A DNA stretch of 64,000 nucleotides from Candidatus Borrelia undatumii (GCF_020882015.2 NZ_CP086555.2:620001-684000), one strand, 5' to 3'. Shown: positions 11,864-21,012, numbered from the stretch's first letter. Translations and numbers: made by a program. The notes: generated by a model from the sequence alone, not told the origin.

Positions 11864-13654
11864 TTATTCTTCAAAAGCTACCTTAAATGCTAGGAATACA
11901 CTTCCCATTTTGTCTTTTTTGGCAAGAATGTCGTTGGAGTCCCAACCAAGCGTAATTGTTGTAAACTTTACTATCTTTTCTAGATCAAGTCCAGCTTTTA
12001 AGTATAGTTTTTTATCTGAACCCTTAAATGATCCTAAAATGTGAGTACCTACATATGGAGTTATGTATGTCTTTGGTGATATGGACGCCAAAGGTATTGC
12101 GTAGTCAACATACAAGGCAGCTCCGATTTTAGCAGCGTCTACAAATGCTACAGAAGGAGCAGATTCTTCAGGATTAGTGTGGTTGAGAACAGTAATTATG
12201 TCATCTACATTAGGTTTTTCCTTTAATAAGTCATAAATTCCCCCTGAAATTATCCAACCAAGGCCAGGAAGAATTCCTTTTTTATTGTCCTCATAGGTTG
12301 ATATTTCAACATTTAAAGTTTTAAACGACTTATTTGCAATGTCCTTTACTAGTTTCTTTTCAGAGTTGGGTCTGTATAAATTTTGACCATAATTGACCCC
12401 AATTCCAATTCCGGATTTTTTATCTTGCTCTCCAAATACTCTTGTGCTGTAAGAATCTTTTCCCTTAATGGACAATGATTCCTTTTCACCCTCATCTTTA
12501 TTCCAAGCAAACCCTATGTTAGCACCTACAGAGAATGCAAAATTGGTTTTTTTGTCTTGATTAAATCCAAGCTTATTTTCTGCTGGATTAAACACAGCAT
12601 CCTTATCATCTGGCGTATTTGCCTTTTTGGAAATGTGTCCGAATGTAGAGAAATCACTAGCAAAAAGATCTATTCCGAAATCAGATCCTGTCTGTAAGAT
12701 TAAATAGGTATTTTTATTGTTTATCTTTGTAAGTCCAAGTTTATACTGAAAACCCAGAGAGGCCATAACAGATGTATTTGATAAGGTTGGAACAACTAGA
12801 TCTGATCCAATAGTAGCCTTGTCTTTCAATCCGTATGTTATAGATGATTTGTTGAACCTTCTATTACCGAATGCTCCTGAGATCCCTAAATTTAATTCAA
12901 TTGGAGTTTCTGCTATTACGGTAGTACTGTCTTTTTCCAGTTCATTTTTTATTGGCTTCCATTTTAATTGGGTACCGTAAAGCATACCAGTATAGGTATT
13001 ATTATAAGGTTTATTTTTGTCATTAAATTTTGCATGATTTCTATTACCCGTTCCTGTTGCGCCAACTGCGAGTACAAGCTCCAATTGAGGGATGTTGTAT
13101 CCAAATTGAAGTGTTCCTACCTTTTTATCCGTACCTCTTGCAAGAATTGTTTTTCTCAAAGCTCTGTCATCACTTGGAAAACCATAGTAATCACTCTTAA
13201 TGCTGGTCATTGGAGCAAAGCTAAACAGTGATTCTTGATTAAAGTCAAAGTCGGTCATTGAGTTCATTTTAATGTAAAAATCATATACATTTATCTTTGC
13301 TATTATGTCGCCTACATCAAGTTTAAAAGTGGCATCCTTTTGTCCTTCAACTTTTAAAGCTAAATCTTCCACTTTAATGTAAGCCGAAAAAGGATCGTCT
13401 TTCCCCACTTCCGCATGTTTTTTAAATGGTAAAAACTTAATTCCTATTTTACTTTTATTTTCCAAGCCAGGAACTTGTTCATCCATGTCTAGCCTAAACT
13501 CACTGATATTTTCAAAGCTAAATTTAGGCTTCCATGGGTTTAAGTCAAATGCATCCTTTTCTTCTTCTGTGTTTTGTGTCGTCTCCTGCGCAAAACCCGA
13601 CATGGAGGCGGCCAGCAACAGACCAAAAACGCATAATATCAACTTTTTATTCAT
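11864..13654 (-). CDS. p66: Outer-membrane porin/adhesin P66
   Basis: Surface-exposed integral outer-membrane protein of Borrelia: a large-conductance porin, and in Lyme species also an integrin ligand. 596 residues from the ATG at 13654. A signal peptide is clear (MNKKLILCVFGLLLAASMSGFAQ), and the mature part has alternating beta-barrel segments ending in a C-terminal phenylalanine region (VFLAFKVAFEE). AAAGGAG upstream fixes this start; an open frame reaching 13711 is not used. The loop at 207-216 (HAKFNDKNKP) differs from the QENDKDTP I recall for B. burgdorferi. It has its own promoter about 95 bases upstream. Confidence 0.95.
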   Translation of the reverse strand: MNKKLILCVFGLLLAASMSGFAQETTQNTEEEKDAFDLNPWKPKFSFENISEFRLDMDEQVPGLENKSKIGIKFLPFKKHAEVGKDDPFSAYIKVEDLALKVEGQKDATFKLDVGDIIAKINVYDFYIKMNSMTDFDFNQESLFSFAPMTSIKSDYYGFPSDDRALRKTILARGTDKKVGTLQFGYNIPQLELVLAVGATGTGNRNHAKFNDKNKPYNNTYTGMLYGTQLKWKPIKNELEKDSTTVIAETPIELNLGISGAFGNRRFNKSSITYGLKDKATIGSDLVVPTLSNTSVMASLGFQYKLGLTKINNKNTYLILQTGSDFGIDLFASDFSTFGHISKKANTPDDKDAVFNPAENKLGFNQDKKTNFAFSVGANIGFAWNKDEGEKESLSIKGKDSYSTRVFGEQDKKSGIGIGVNYGQNLYRPNSEKKLVKDIANKSFKTLNVEISTYEDNKKGILPGLGWIISGGIYDLLKEKPNVDDIITVLNHTNPEESAPSVAFVDAAKIGAALYVDYAIPLASISPKTYITPYVGTHILGSFKGSDKKLYLKAGLDLEKIVKFTTITLGWDSNDILAKKDKMGSVFLAFKVAFEE

Positions 13655-13756
13655 CTGTATCTCCTTTATTGCAAGACTTAGGTTTGTTATAAGTTTTAAA
13701 TAATACCTCATCCTGAGACACCAGAATGTAAGTAAAAATCAAGCATCTCTGCACTT

Positions 13757-13785
13757 ATAATATTAATATTTGAACCAAAATTCAA
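13757..13785 (-). promoter_or_regulatory. p66 promoter
   Basis: On the minus strand, TTGAAT (13785-13780) and TATTAT (13762-13757) are 17 bases apart, a good sigma-70 match. The transcript would begin near 13750 and give p66 a leader of about 95 bases. Confidence 0.65.
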
Positions 13786-13810
13786 GTATTTTTTAGTTTG
13801 CGCTGCTCAT

Positions 13811-13859
13811 TTTTCAAATAAGACCAAAAAATTAACACCTTTTCAGCCTTATTTGAAAA
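13811..13859. repeat. 12-bp inverted repeat upstream of p66
   Basis: TTTTCAAATAAG (13811-13822) and its perfect complement (13848-13859) enclose 25 bases. It lies between the lactate permease stop and the p66 -35 box. No T-run follows on the minus strand, so it is not a standard terminator for the permease. It could be an atypical terminator or a binding site controlling p66. Confidence 0.6.
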
Positions 13860-13916
13860 TATTTTCCTTCATTAATATTTTGTTAATTTCATTTATTTAA
13901 ATTTTTAATTTAATAT

Positions 13917-15419
13917 TTATCTTACAATAAGATAAACCAACACTCCTGATATGGCGATGTAACAAATAGCATACGTGATAGTTTTTGATAGTAGTTTTCC
14001 TTCCTGTCCAATAAGTCCTGCAGTAGTGGTTGCTATTGTAATGTTTTGAGGTGAAATCATTTTCCCTCCTGTTGCTCCTGTTGTGTTTGCAGCTGCAAGC
14101 CAATAAGGGTTAGCATTGATGTTTTCTGCAATTTGTGTCTGCAAGGGTCCAAATAAAATGTTTGACACAGTATCGCTTCCTGTTAAGAAGGTTCCAAGGG
14201 CCCCTATTAGTGGGCTAAATAGTGGGTAGAGTGTACCTGTTAGAATTGAGATGCCGTCTGCGATGTCTTTTATCATTCCACTATGTGTCATTAGCCTTGA
14301 TATTGATACTATGCAAATGATTACGAATGAAGATAATGCCATTTTTTTTACAGTGAGCATAAATACCTTTAATTGTTCAATCAGAGGAACGCTTCTTATT
14401 GAGTATGATAATATTGTTGCAAGGAAAATTAGTACTCCTGGTGAGGTTATCCATTTAAAATACAGGGGAGATGCACCTGGATAAATTTCAAGAATAGTTT
14501 TAAAGCTTGACAGGTACTTATTTATGCTGTGGAAAAGTGGTGAAACGATTATTATGAATGAAACTATTAAAATGTAGGGGAGGCATGCGAAGAAACCTTG
14601 TTTTAAGGATACTTTTGCGGTGTTACGAGTTGTATCTTTTTTTTCAAAAAATTTTATATAAATCATAGTTATTATCATTGAAAACATACTTCCAAGTATT
14701 GCGGGAAGCTCTGGCCCTAATGCCCTTGATACATAAATCTGAGACAACGCCACTGATAGCCCCGATAGGAGTGTGAGTGTAAATATACCCTTAAGGCCGG
14801 CAATTCCCCCCCCCACTAGCATTACCAATATGAATGGTATGAGAATAGTTGGAAGCACTAATTGCAGTGCAATATTGGATGATACTACCTTAACATCCAA
14901 TCCTGTTGACTGAGCCAGAGATATGATAGGTATGCCTACAGAGCCATATGCTGTTGAGGATGTATTCATAATTAGGCATATAAGACAGGCAAAGAGTGGC
15001 TCAAATCCTATTGCTATTAATATTGAGACTGGGATTGCAACAGCAGTACCGTAACCCGCAACGCCCTCTAAAAAGTTTCCAAATCCCCATGCTACAAGTA
15101 AAACAATGATCCTCTTATCAGAGGATACGTTTGATAGCATAGACTTTATAATTTTCATGTCATTCTGGTGTTCAGACATTTTGTAGGTAAAAATAGCAGC
15201 AATAATCACAGTAACTATTGGCCATACCCCCATTATTGCTCCCTCAAGTATTGCAAGACTTGTATTGGTTATTCCTAAGTTTTTATCAAATAGAACTATT
15301 GCAACAGTTACCGCTAGGCATGTTAGTACCACGCAATAAGCTGGTTTTTTTAACACCCCAAGTCCAAAGATTATTAGTATGATTGGCGTCAGGGCCTTCA
15401 TGAAATCGTAAGAATTCAT
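13917..15419 (-). CDS. lctP: L-lactate permease family transporter
   Basis: A 500-residue, highly hydrophobic carrier of the LctP family that moves lactate (or glycolate) with protons across the inner membrane. There are twelve or more membrane segments along the whole length. Family-like stretches include WGFGNFLEGVAGYGTAVAIP near 110-130 and TGSDTVSNILFG plus TTGATGGKMISPQ near 405-455. AAAGGAG precedes the ATG by about 10 bases. In an organism that ferments sugar to lactate it may export the product; the direction is inferred. It is upstream of p66 on the same strand, but p66 has its own promoter. Confidence 0.9.
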   Translation of the reverse strand: MNSYDFMKALTPIILIIFGLGVLKKPAYCVVLTCLAVTVAIVLFDKNLGITNTSLAILEGAIMGVWPIVTVIIAAIFTYKMSEHQNDMKIIKSMLSNVSSDKRIIVLLVAWGFGNFLEGVAGYGTAVAIPVSILIAIGFEPLFACLICLIMNTSSTAYGSVGIPIISLAQSTGLDVKVVSSNIALQLVLPTILIPFILVMLVGGGIAGLKGIFTLTLLSGLSVALSQIYVSRALGPELPAILGSMFSMIITMIYIKFFEKKDTTRNTAKVSLKQGFFACLPYILIVSFIIIVSPLFHSINKYLSSFKTILEIYPGASPLYFKWITSPGVLIFLATILSYSIRSVPLIEQLKVFMLTVKKMALSSFVIICIVSISRLMTHSGMIKDIADGISILTGTLYPLFSPLIGALGTFLTGSDTVSNILFGPLQTQIAENINANPYWLAAANTTGATGGKMISPQNITIATTTAGLIGQEGKLLSKTITYAICYIAISGVLVYLIVR

Positions 15420-15497
15420 AGTATATTCGCTCCTTTAAAGTTTGCCATTTACAATTTACCTTTCAATTCTATAATAAATTTCAATGCAACAATAATA

Positions 15498-15503
15498 TAT
15501 AAT
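15498..15503 (+). promoter_or_regulatory. Candidate -10 box very close to the dacA start codon
   Basis: TATAAT at 15498-15503 ends 8 bases before the dacA ATG, so a transcript from it would begin at or next to the start codon. A second TATAAT is at 15470-15475. No ribosome site is visible before this ATG, which fits a leaderless mRNA, but the -35 regions are weak for both boxes. Confidence 0.4.
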
Positions 15504-15511
15504 GTTACTGC

Positions 15512-16705
15512 ATGAAAGTTGTCTCTACTGTGCTGCAAATTTTAATTTTATCTGGCGAACTTTTCTCGATTGGTCTGATTGAAGTTGAAAGGGTAGCAAA
15601 GAACGCAAAGTCGGTTGTTCTTCTTGATTATGATACCAGGCGTGTCCTTTATGCAAGGAACCCTGATCTAGTTTTTCCACCAGCATCTCTTACCAAGCTT
15701 GTCACGATCTATACTGCCTTAATTGAGGCAAGGAAAAAGAATATGGATTTTAAGAGTGTTGTTCCAATCAGTAGAGCTGCTTCATATCGTAATGCGCCAC
15801 CAAATTCTTCTTTGATGTTTTTAGAAGAAGGTCAGAGAGTGAATTTTGAAGAATTGCTCAAAGGACTTGTGATTGCCTCGGGGAATGATGCTGCTGTTGC
15901 TATTGCCGAATTTGTGGCGGGGGGAGATTTAAGCAATTTTATTAATTTGATGAATATTAATGTTTTAAACTTGGGTCTTTTGAATATGCATTTTGTTGAT
16001 ACATCAGGGCATAGCGATGCTAATGAAATTACAGCGATGGAAATGGCACTTTTTGCAAGATCTTACATAGAAAAATTTAAATTTATGCTCAGTATACATT
16101 CTCTTGACAGTTTTAGTTATCCAAGACCCGAAAATTTGGGAAGTACATCCTCTTCAAAGATGCTAAATTTGAAGCAGCGTAATAAGAATCTTTTGATACA
16201 CAGTTATCCTTATGCTGATGGTCTTAAGACTGGTTATATTGGAAAATCAGGTTTAAATTTGGTTGCCACAGCCAAAAGGGATGAAATGAGGCTAATAGCT
16301 GTTGTTTTGGGAGTTGGTAAGGGAATTGGCAATGAAGGAGAGAAGAGGCGTGCTTTAATTGCTGAAAAATTATTTGAATATGGGTTTGGTAATTATTATA
16401 AATTTTCTTTCGTGGTAAAATCGAAAGAGAAAGTTTACAATGGGGAGAGGGATACGGTTGATATTGCATCTAGAGAGCCTTTTGGATACGTTTTTTCAGG
16501 AGATGAGGTGAGCAGAGTAAGAGTGGCGTCCCACATAAGGGATTTGGTTGCGCCGCTTAGTGAGGATGACGCAGTCGGGAAAGTCGAATTTTTTTTGGGT
16601 AACAGTAAGTTGGGTGAGTTGAGTTTGTTTAGTCAGTGTGTTAAGAGATTAGGATTTTTCAGTAGCCTTTATAAGTTTGTTGCAAGTTTTTTTAAAAGAG
16701 AGTGA
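15512..16705 (+). CDS. dacA: D-alanyl-D-alanine carboxypeptidase (penicillin-binding protein)
   Basis: Trims the terminal D-Ala from peptidoglycan stem peptides in the periplasm. 397 residues with all three serine-transferase motifs: SLTK at 59-62 (catalytic Ser59, Lys62), SGN at 123-125 and KTG at 239-241. An N-terminal signal segment covers about residues 1-24, and a hydrophobic end (LGFFSSLYKFVASFFKRE) suggests a C-terminal amphipathic membrane anchor, as in PBP5. cheD follows after 8 bases, so the two are probably co-transcribed. Confidence 0.93.
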   Translation: MKVVSTVLQILILSGELFSIGLIEVERVAKNAKSVVLLDYDTRRVLYARNPDLVFPPASLTKLVTIYTALIEARKKNMDFKSVVPISRAASYRNAPPNSSLMFLEEGQRVNFEELLKGLVIASGNDAAVAIAEFVAGGDLSNFINLMNINVLNLGLLNMHFVDTSGHSDANEITAMEMALFARSYIEKFKFMLSIHSLDSFSYPRPENLGSTSSSKMLNLKQRNKNLLIHSYPYADGLKTGYIGKSGLNLVATAKRDEMRLIAVVLGVGKGIGNEGEKRRALIAEKLFEYGFGNYYKFSFVVKSKEKVYNGERDTVDIASREPFGYVFSGDEVSRVRVASHIRDLVAPLSEDDAVGKVEFFLGNSKLGELSLFSQCVKRLGFFSSLYKFVASFFKRE

Positions 16706-16713
16706 TAGGATCT

Positions 16714-17205
16714 ATGTTAAATCATTTTAATTTTAAGTTAAAAAGAGATGTTACAATAATAGTGCCAGGTGAGGCCTTTGTGTCAAGCAATAGAGTTATT
16801 TCTACAATACTTGGATCTTGTGTTTCTGTCGTGCTTCATGATGGGATGCGTAATGTTATTGGGGTGAATCATTACGTTTTAGTGAAGTCTGATTCAGTTG
16901 TGGCTTCTTCCCAAAAGGGCAGGTATGGTGTTTACGCTATTCCCATGCTAATCGATGCCATGTTGGATAGCGGTTCCTTGAAAAATAATCTTAAGGCGAA
17001 ACTTTTTGGGGGTGCTAATTTCATGGCGAAGGGAGCGGTAAAAGTAGGATCTGAGAATGCAGATTTTGCAGTTAATACACTATCTAGGTATGGTATTCCG
17101 ATTTTGAGTAAAGATTTTGATCAATCTAAGTCTAGGAAGATTTTTGCTTATCCTGAAAACTTTAAGGTTGTGGTTGAATATCCGGATGGGGCTAAGATTT
17201 TTTAG
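16714..17205 (+). CDS. cheD: Chemoreceptor glutamine deamidase CheD
   Basis: Deamidates specific glutamines of chemoreceptors and interacts with CheC/CheX-type phosphatases. 163 residues. The catalytic pair is visible as Cys36 in TILGSCVSVVLHD and His53 in GVNHYVL, with the 17-residue spacing known for the family; KLFGGANFM follows. I take the ATG at 16714 (MLNHFNFKLKRDV); a GTG four codons earlier overlaps the end of dacA. Its natural partners, two chemoreceptors, are encoded earlier in this window. The gene that should follow, a UvrD-type helicase, is only a remnant. Confidence 0.92.
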   Translation: MLNHFNFKLKRDVTIIVPGEAFVSSNRVISTILGSCVSVVLHDGMRNVIGVNHYVLVKSDSVVASSQKGRYGVYAIPMLIDAMLDSGSLKNNLKAKLFGGANFMAKGAVKVGSENADFAVNTLSRYGIPILSKDFDQSKSRKIFAYPENFKVVVEYPDGAKIF

Positions 17206-17237
17206 TCTTGCTTAAGATTGATTTTTAAGCGGTTTTG

Positions 17238-17610
17238 ATGAGTTTTAATATAAAACTGTTATTCATTGATGGACTATTTCTAATAATTGCTGGTGTTGAA
17301 GCTGGGAAGATGAAGGGGGGTTGTTACTTATAGGATGGTTTATTTTATCTTCTTGTGAATGACGTTGCACGAAAGTGAATTTTAAAACATATCTGGCAGT
17401 GGGGCTGTCAATGAAACGAAAGACTGGGGGCTCAGAGTAGCTTTACAATTACTACCTTGTATGTTCCTATAACTAGAAACCCTATTATAATTCGATTATT
17501 TCTGATAGGAAGCGGAATAAATGGTTAAGCAGGTTCCTTATAGCTTTATTTCACAGCTTTCGAGAGACCATTTAAGACTGGGTGGTGATGATTTAATTAA
17601 GCAAGGGTAA
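17238..17610 (+). pseudogene. pcrA: Decayed remnant of a PcrA/UvrD-family helicase gene
   Basis: The 509 bases between cheD and pepD have no intact gene, but three pieces of a superfamily I helicase can be read in order. At 17238-17330 a frame reads MSFNIKLLFIDGLFLIIAG then VEAGKMK, a damaged Walker A of the family type PLLIIAGAGSGKT, ending at a stop at 17331. At 17442-17477 another frame gives TTLYVPITRN, like motif VI (YVAITRA). At 17524-17610 a frame gives KQVPYSFISQLSRDHL, like the C-terminal PSRFI-L block. An intact gene needs about 2 kb, so most of it is deleted and the rest is frameshifted. In B. burgdorferi, BB0607 (pcrA) holds this position. Confidence 0.8.
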
Positions 17611-17714
17611 TATTTATAATTTGATATTTTGCATTCTAGACTGCATTTTTGGTATTATGTGGCCTATTGGGCGCAGTCAATTTTAATTTTTGTTAATTTG
17701 ATTAGGGGGTGAGT

Positions 17715-19136
17715 ATGCAACATGTTGTAATTGATTATTTTAGAAGAATATCTCAAGTACCTAGATGTTCAGGGAATATGGAAGGTATTAGTAACTATAT
17801 CAAAAATGAGGCCAAAAAATTTGGTTATTCTTTCAAGGAAGACAGTGTGGGTAATATAGTGGTCAGGATTGGGGCTAATGGCTCTGAAAATTCAGAACCT
17901 ATTATTATCCAGGCTCACACAGATATGGTTTGTGAGAAAAATGAATCAGTTGTTTATGATTTTAAGAAAGATCCCATTCGTATAATTGAAAATGATGGGT
18001 ATTTGTATGCATCGGGTACTACTCTTGGCGCTGACAATGGAATTGGAGTTGCTATGATGCTTTCCATTATGCGTGAGTCCAATAATTTTCGACATCCTGA
18101 ATTAGAGCTTCTATTTACTGTTGATGAGGAGATAGGTTTGATAGGAGCCACTGGGCTTGATCCCAATTTATGTGTTGGAAAGATGTTAATTAATCTTGAT
18201 GGAGAAGAGGAGGGTTATTTCTTGGTTGGATGTGCTGGTTCTCGTCTTGTTAATGTTAGCTTTACGCCGAAATACAGAGTAAGCAAAAAAAGTATGGGGG
18301 TTGAGATCCTGTTTACAGGACTTAAAGGGGGGCATTCTGGTGCAGATATTCATATTGATTTAGGCAATTCCTTAAAGTTGATGTTTTTTGCCTTAAGCGA
18401 ACTTAACTCCAAGATGAAATTTGAGATTGAACATATATCTGGTGGAGACAAAAGCAATGCGATTCCTAGGGAAGCAAAGGCTTTCATATTGATTAATACT
18501 GAGAATTATGCTTTTCTAGAGGAAGAGTTGAGATCATTTAAGCTTAAGGCAAAGGGAATGTATACTCTTGATTGTGATTTTGAGATTGAGCTGAAGAGGG
18601 TAGATTCTTCTGGAATTGCCTTAGAAAGTGTGGATCAAGATGTGATTTTAAATATGGGTATGGCATTTTTACATGGGGTTCAGAAGGTTGAAGATTATGA
18701 TGAGCAGCTTGTCAGGACCTCTTTGAATTTTGCTAGCTTGTTGAAATTAAATAATGAATATCAGTTTGTTTTTACAATAAGATCGTTGTCAGATGTGGAG
18801 AAGGAATATGTTTCCTGCCATTTAAGGGCAATTAGTAGACTTGTAGGAGCTAATTTTGAAGTAATTTATGATTATCCTTCTTGGAGTCCAGCTGGGGATA
18901 GTAAGCTTTTAAATCATCTTAAGGCGGTTTACAAAGATATGTATTTAAAGGAGCCCAAAACTATAGTGATTCATGCTGGCCTTGAGACTGGAATAATATC
19001 CTCAAAGTTTGGGGGAATAGATTCAGTTACAATTGGCCCCTGGATAGAGGCACCCCATACGCCAAGAGAGAGAGTCAATATTGAGTCAACTGTTAGAGTT
19101 TATAATTTTTTAAAAACTAGTTTAGAGAGCTTGTAA
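17715..19136 (+). CDS. pepD: Aminoacyl-histidine dipeptidase (M20C family)
   Basis: A cytosolic zinc dipeptidase that cleaves Xaa-His dipeptides and helps use imported peptides. 473 residues from the ATG at 17715, which AGGGGG precedes. Metal and catalytic residues of the M20 family are visible: His68 and Asp70 in IIQAHTDMVC, Asp107 in GADNGIGVAM and Glu138-Glu139 in TVDEEIGL. The lid-domain start GGHSGADIHIDLGNS is at about 205. A GTG two codons upstream is possible but overlaps the ribosome site. No partner gene is adjacent; the tRNA cluster follows. Confidence 0.93.
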   Translation: MQHVVIDYFRRISQVPRCSGNMEGISNYIKNEAKKFGYSFKEDSVGNIVVRIGANGSENSEPIIIQAHTDMVCEKNESVVYDFKKDPIRIIENDGYLYASGTTLGADNGIGVAMMLSIMRESNNFRHPELELLFTVDEEIGLIGATGLDPNLCVGKMLINLDGEEEGYFLVGCAGSRLVNVSFTPKYRVSKKSMGVEILFTGLKGGHSGADIHIDLGNSLKLMFFALSELNSKMKFEIEHISGGDKSNAIPREAKAFILINTENYAFLEEELRSFKLKAKGMYTLDCDFEIELKRVDSSGIALESVDQDVILNMGMAFLHGVQKVEDYDEQLVRTSLNFASLLKLNNEYQFVFTIRSLSDVEKEYVSCHLRAISRLVGANFEVIYDYPSWSPAGDSKLLNHLKAVYKDMYLKEPKTIVIHAGLETGIISSKFGGIDSVTIGPWIEAPHTPRERVNIESTVRVYNFLKTSLESL

Positions 19137-19185
19137 ATCTCTATTTGTTTTGCTTATTTTTGCTTATTTTGGACGTACAGTTTTG

Positions 19186-19214
19186 TTGACATACTTTTTA
19201 AATGTATATAAAAT
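19186..19214 (+). promoter_or_regulatory. Promoter of the four-tRNA cluster
   Basis: A perfect TTGACA (19186-19191) is 17 bases from TAAAAT (19209-19214). Transcription would start near 19221, about 20 bases before tRNA-His. The tRNA genes are only 5 to 18 bases apart, so one transcript is likely, perhaps running on into tig. Confidence 0.8.
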
Positions 19215-19241
19215 GAACTTACTTACAATTTGGATGTAATT

Positions 19242-19315
19242 GGTGGTTGTAGCTCAGTTGGTAGAGCTCCGGGTTGTGGTTCCGGCTGTCGCGGGTTCGA
19301 GCCCCGTCAATCACC
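19242..19315 (+). tRNA. tRNA-His (anticodon GTG)
   Basis: Acceptor GTGGTTG pairs with CAATCAC, with the histidine-specific extra G at 19242 opposite C73 at 19315. The anticodon loop contains GTG. The D-arm (GCTC/GAGC) and T-arm (GGTTCGAGCC) are normal. CCA is not encoded. Confidence 0.95.
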
Positions 19316-19333
19316 TTGGTTTTGTTTTATGAT

Positions 19334-19407
19334 GCACCCATAGCTCAATTGGATAGAGCAGTGGACTTCGAATCCAGAGGTTGCAGGTTCGAGTCCTGCT
19401 GGGTGCG
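19334..19407 (+). tRNA. tRNA-Arg (anticodon TCG)
   Basis: Acceptor GCACCCA pairs with TGGGTGC and the discriminator is G. The anticodon loop CTTCGAA gives TCG, reading CGN arginine codons. The outermost anticodon-stem pair is a G-G mismatch. CCA is not encoded. Confidence 0.92.
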
Positions 19408-19465
19408 AAATACCGGGTGTGTATGCTTGAAAAAGCTTTTTAAGTTTTGTATACTACCTAGGAAT

Positions 19466-19546
19466 GCAGGAGTGGTGGAACTGGCAGACACGCTAGACTT
19501 AGGATCTAGTGCCTTTGGCGTGTGGGTTCGACTCCCACCTTCTGCA
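19466..19546 (+). tRNA. tRNA-Leu (anticodon TAG)
   Basis: Acceptor GCAGGAG pairs with CTTCTGC, and it has the long variable arm of a class II tRNA. The anticodon loop CTTAGGA gives TAG, reading CTN leucine codons. CCA is not encoded. Confidence 0.94.
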
Positions 19547-19552
19547 AGAAAT

Positions 19553-19624
19553 GCGAAAGTAACTCAGGGGTAGAGTGTCACCTTGCCAAGGTGAAAGTCG
19601 CGGGTTCAAATCCCGTCTTTCGCT
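19553..19624 (+). tRNA. tRNA-Gly (anticodon GCC)
   Basis: Acceptor GCGAAAG pairs with CTTTCGC. The anticodon loop TTGCCAA gives GCC, reading GGT/GGC. It follows tRNA-Leu by 6 bases and precedes tig by 38 bases. CCA is not encoded. Confidence 0.94.
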
Positions 19625-19662
19625 TAGTTGTTGCTTTAGTTTGTTTTCGTTAGAGGGATAGC

Positions 19663-21012
19663 GTGATATTAAGTGATAGTGTGAAGTTGCTTTCGGGCTC
19701 TAGGGTTGAGGCTGCTATTAGGATTTCGAGGGATTTTGTTAAGTGTAAGTATGATGAATTCTTAAAGGATTATTCTTCTCGACTCAAGGTTCAAGGATTT
19801 AGGGTGGGAAAGGTTCCGTTGGCTGTTATTGAGAGCAAATATTCTGGCAATTTGAGGGCTCTGACTGTTGAAAAGGTTATCCATGAGTCTTTAGAGAATT
19901 TTTTCAAGAGTGCTGTTTATAAGCCCTTAAGTTATGCTGTTCCTAGGATACTGGAAGAGAAGTTGGAAATAGACTTTGAGAAAGATTTTGAATTTACTGT
20001 CTTGTACGAGGCTTATCCTGAATTTGAAATACCGGATATTGATGATGTTGTTGTGGAAATGCCTGAAGTTATTATCGATGATTTTGATGTTGAGGATAGG
20101 CTTAAGCAATTGCAGGCTGAAAACTCGATTGTTGTTGAGGATAAGGGGAGTGTTGAGAGGGGTAGTATTGTTAGGGTCGATTTTGTTGAACTTGATGATT
20201 CTTTGAGTGAGATTTCGTCAACTAGAAGGCAAGATTTTGTTTTCACTGTTGGTGAGTCCAATAATTATTATGGATTTGATGAAGATATTGTTGGAATGGG
20301 TAAGGGCGAAGAGAGGGTAGTGGAGAAGAGTTACAAAGAGGATTATAGGTTTAAGGAGTTAGCCGGTTCTGACAAAAGGTTGAAGATTGCTGTTACAGAC
20401 ATTAAAAGACGGGATGTTCCTAAGCTTGATGATGATTTTGCGAAGGATATTAGCGATAGCTTGAATACTTTAGAGGAACTCAAGGATCGTATAAAATTAG
20501 ATATGTTGGAACTTGTTAAGGAAAAGGAAGAAGCTTTAAAACTTTCAAAACTGTTATCTGGTATTGCAGAAAGGTTAAACATAGAGGTGCCACCTTCTAT
20601 GTTTAAAGCTGAGCTTGATAGTGCGTTAAGTAGATTTTCAGAGCAGAATAAGATTGGTGCTAATCAGTTTGGAGGTTCTTTGAATGATTTGGAAGTTGGT
20701 GTGGATGACGTTTTTAAGGGAGAAGTACTTAAGAACTTGAAGTCTAGGTTAATTTTACAAAAGATGGTGGCTAATGATGGCGAGGAAGTTACGGACGTTG
20801 ATTTGGATCAAGAGCTGGCCAGACAGGCTGAGAGTGCTAGGATGGAACTTGCAGAGATTCGAAAATTCTATGAAGAAAGAGATTTGTTGCATGTTTTAAG
20901 AAATGAAATTAAGAGTCGAAAGGTTAAGAGTAGGATTTTAAAAGATGTTAAGGAAGTTAGAGTTGAAAAGATTCCTTTTAGAGATTTTTTCAACCGTGAA
21001 ATAGGTGGTTAA
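19663..21012 (+). CDS. tig: Trigger factor (ribosome-bound chaperone)
   Basis: Binds nascent chains at the ribosome exit tunnel. 449 residues, the usual length. The N-terminal ribosome-binding domain carries the signature-like [15 protein letters not shown] at about 46-60 (family pattern GFRxGKxP). The FKBP-type domain follows at about 150-240 ([25 protein letters not shown]), then a long charged helical C-terminal part. The start is GTG, with AGAGGG 5 bases upstream. It begins the chain tig-clpP-clpX-lon, whose starts and stops touch or overlap, so folding and proteolysis genes are produced together. Confidence 0.94.
   Translation: MILSDSVKLLSGSRVEAAIRISRDFVKCKYDEFLKDYSSRLKVQGFRVGKVPLAVIESKYSGNLRALTVEKVIHESLENFFKSAVYKPLSYAVPRILEEKLEIDFEKDFEFTVLYEAYPEFEIPDIDDVVVEMPEVIIDDFDVEDRLKQLQAENSIVVEDKGSVERGSIVRVDFVELDDSLSEISSTRRQDFVFTVGESNNYYGFDEDIVGMGKGEERVVEKSYKEDYRFKELAGSDKRLKIAVTDIKRRDVPKLDDDFAKDISDSLNTLEELKDRIKLDMLELVKEKEEALKLSKLLSGIAERLNIEVPPSMFKAELDSALSRFSEQNKIGANQFGGSLNDLEVGVDDVFKGEVLKNLKSRLILQKMVANDGEEVTDVDLDQELARQAESARMELAEIRKFYEERDLLHVLRNEIKSRKVKSRILKDVKEVRVEKIPFRDFFNREIGG

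Noticed and set aside
19274-19573. 99-codon frame across the tRNA cluster
   Set aside because: It is made of tRNA-Arg, tRNA-Leu and tRNA-Gly sequence; such frames are common false genes.
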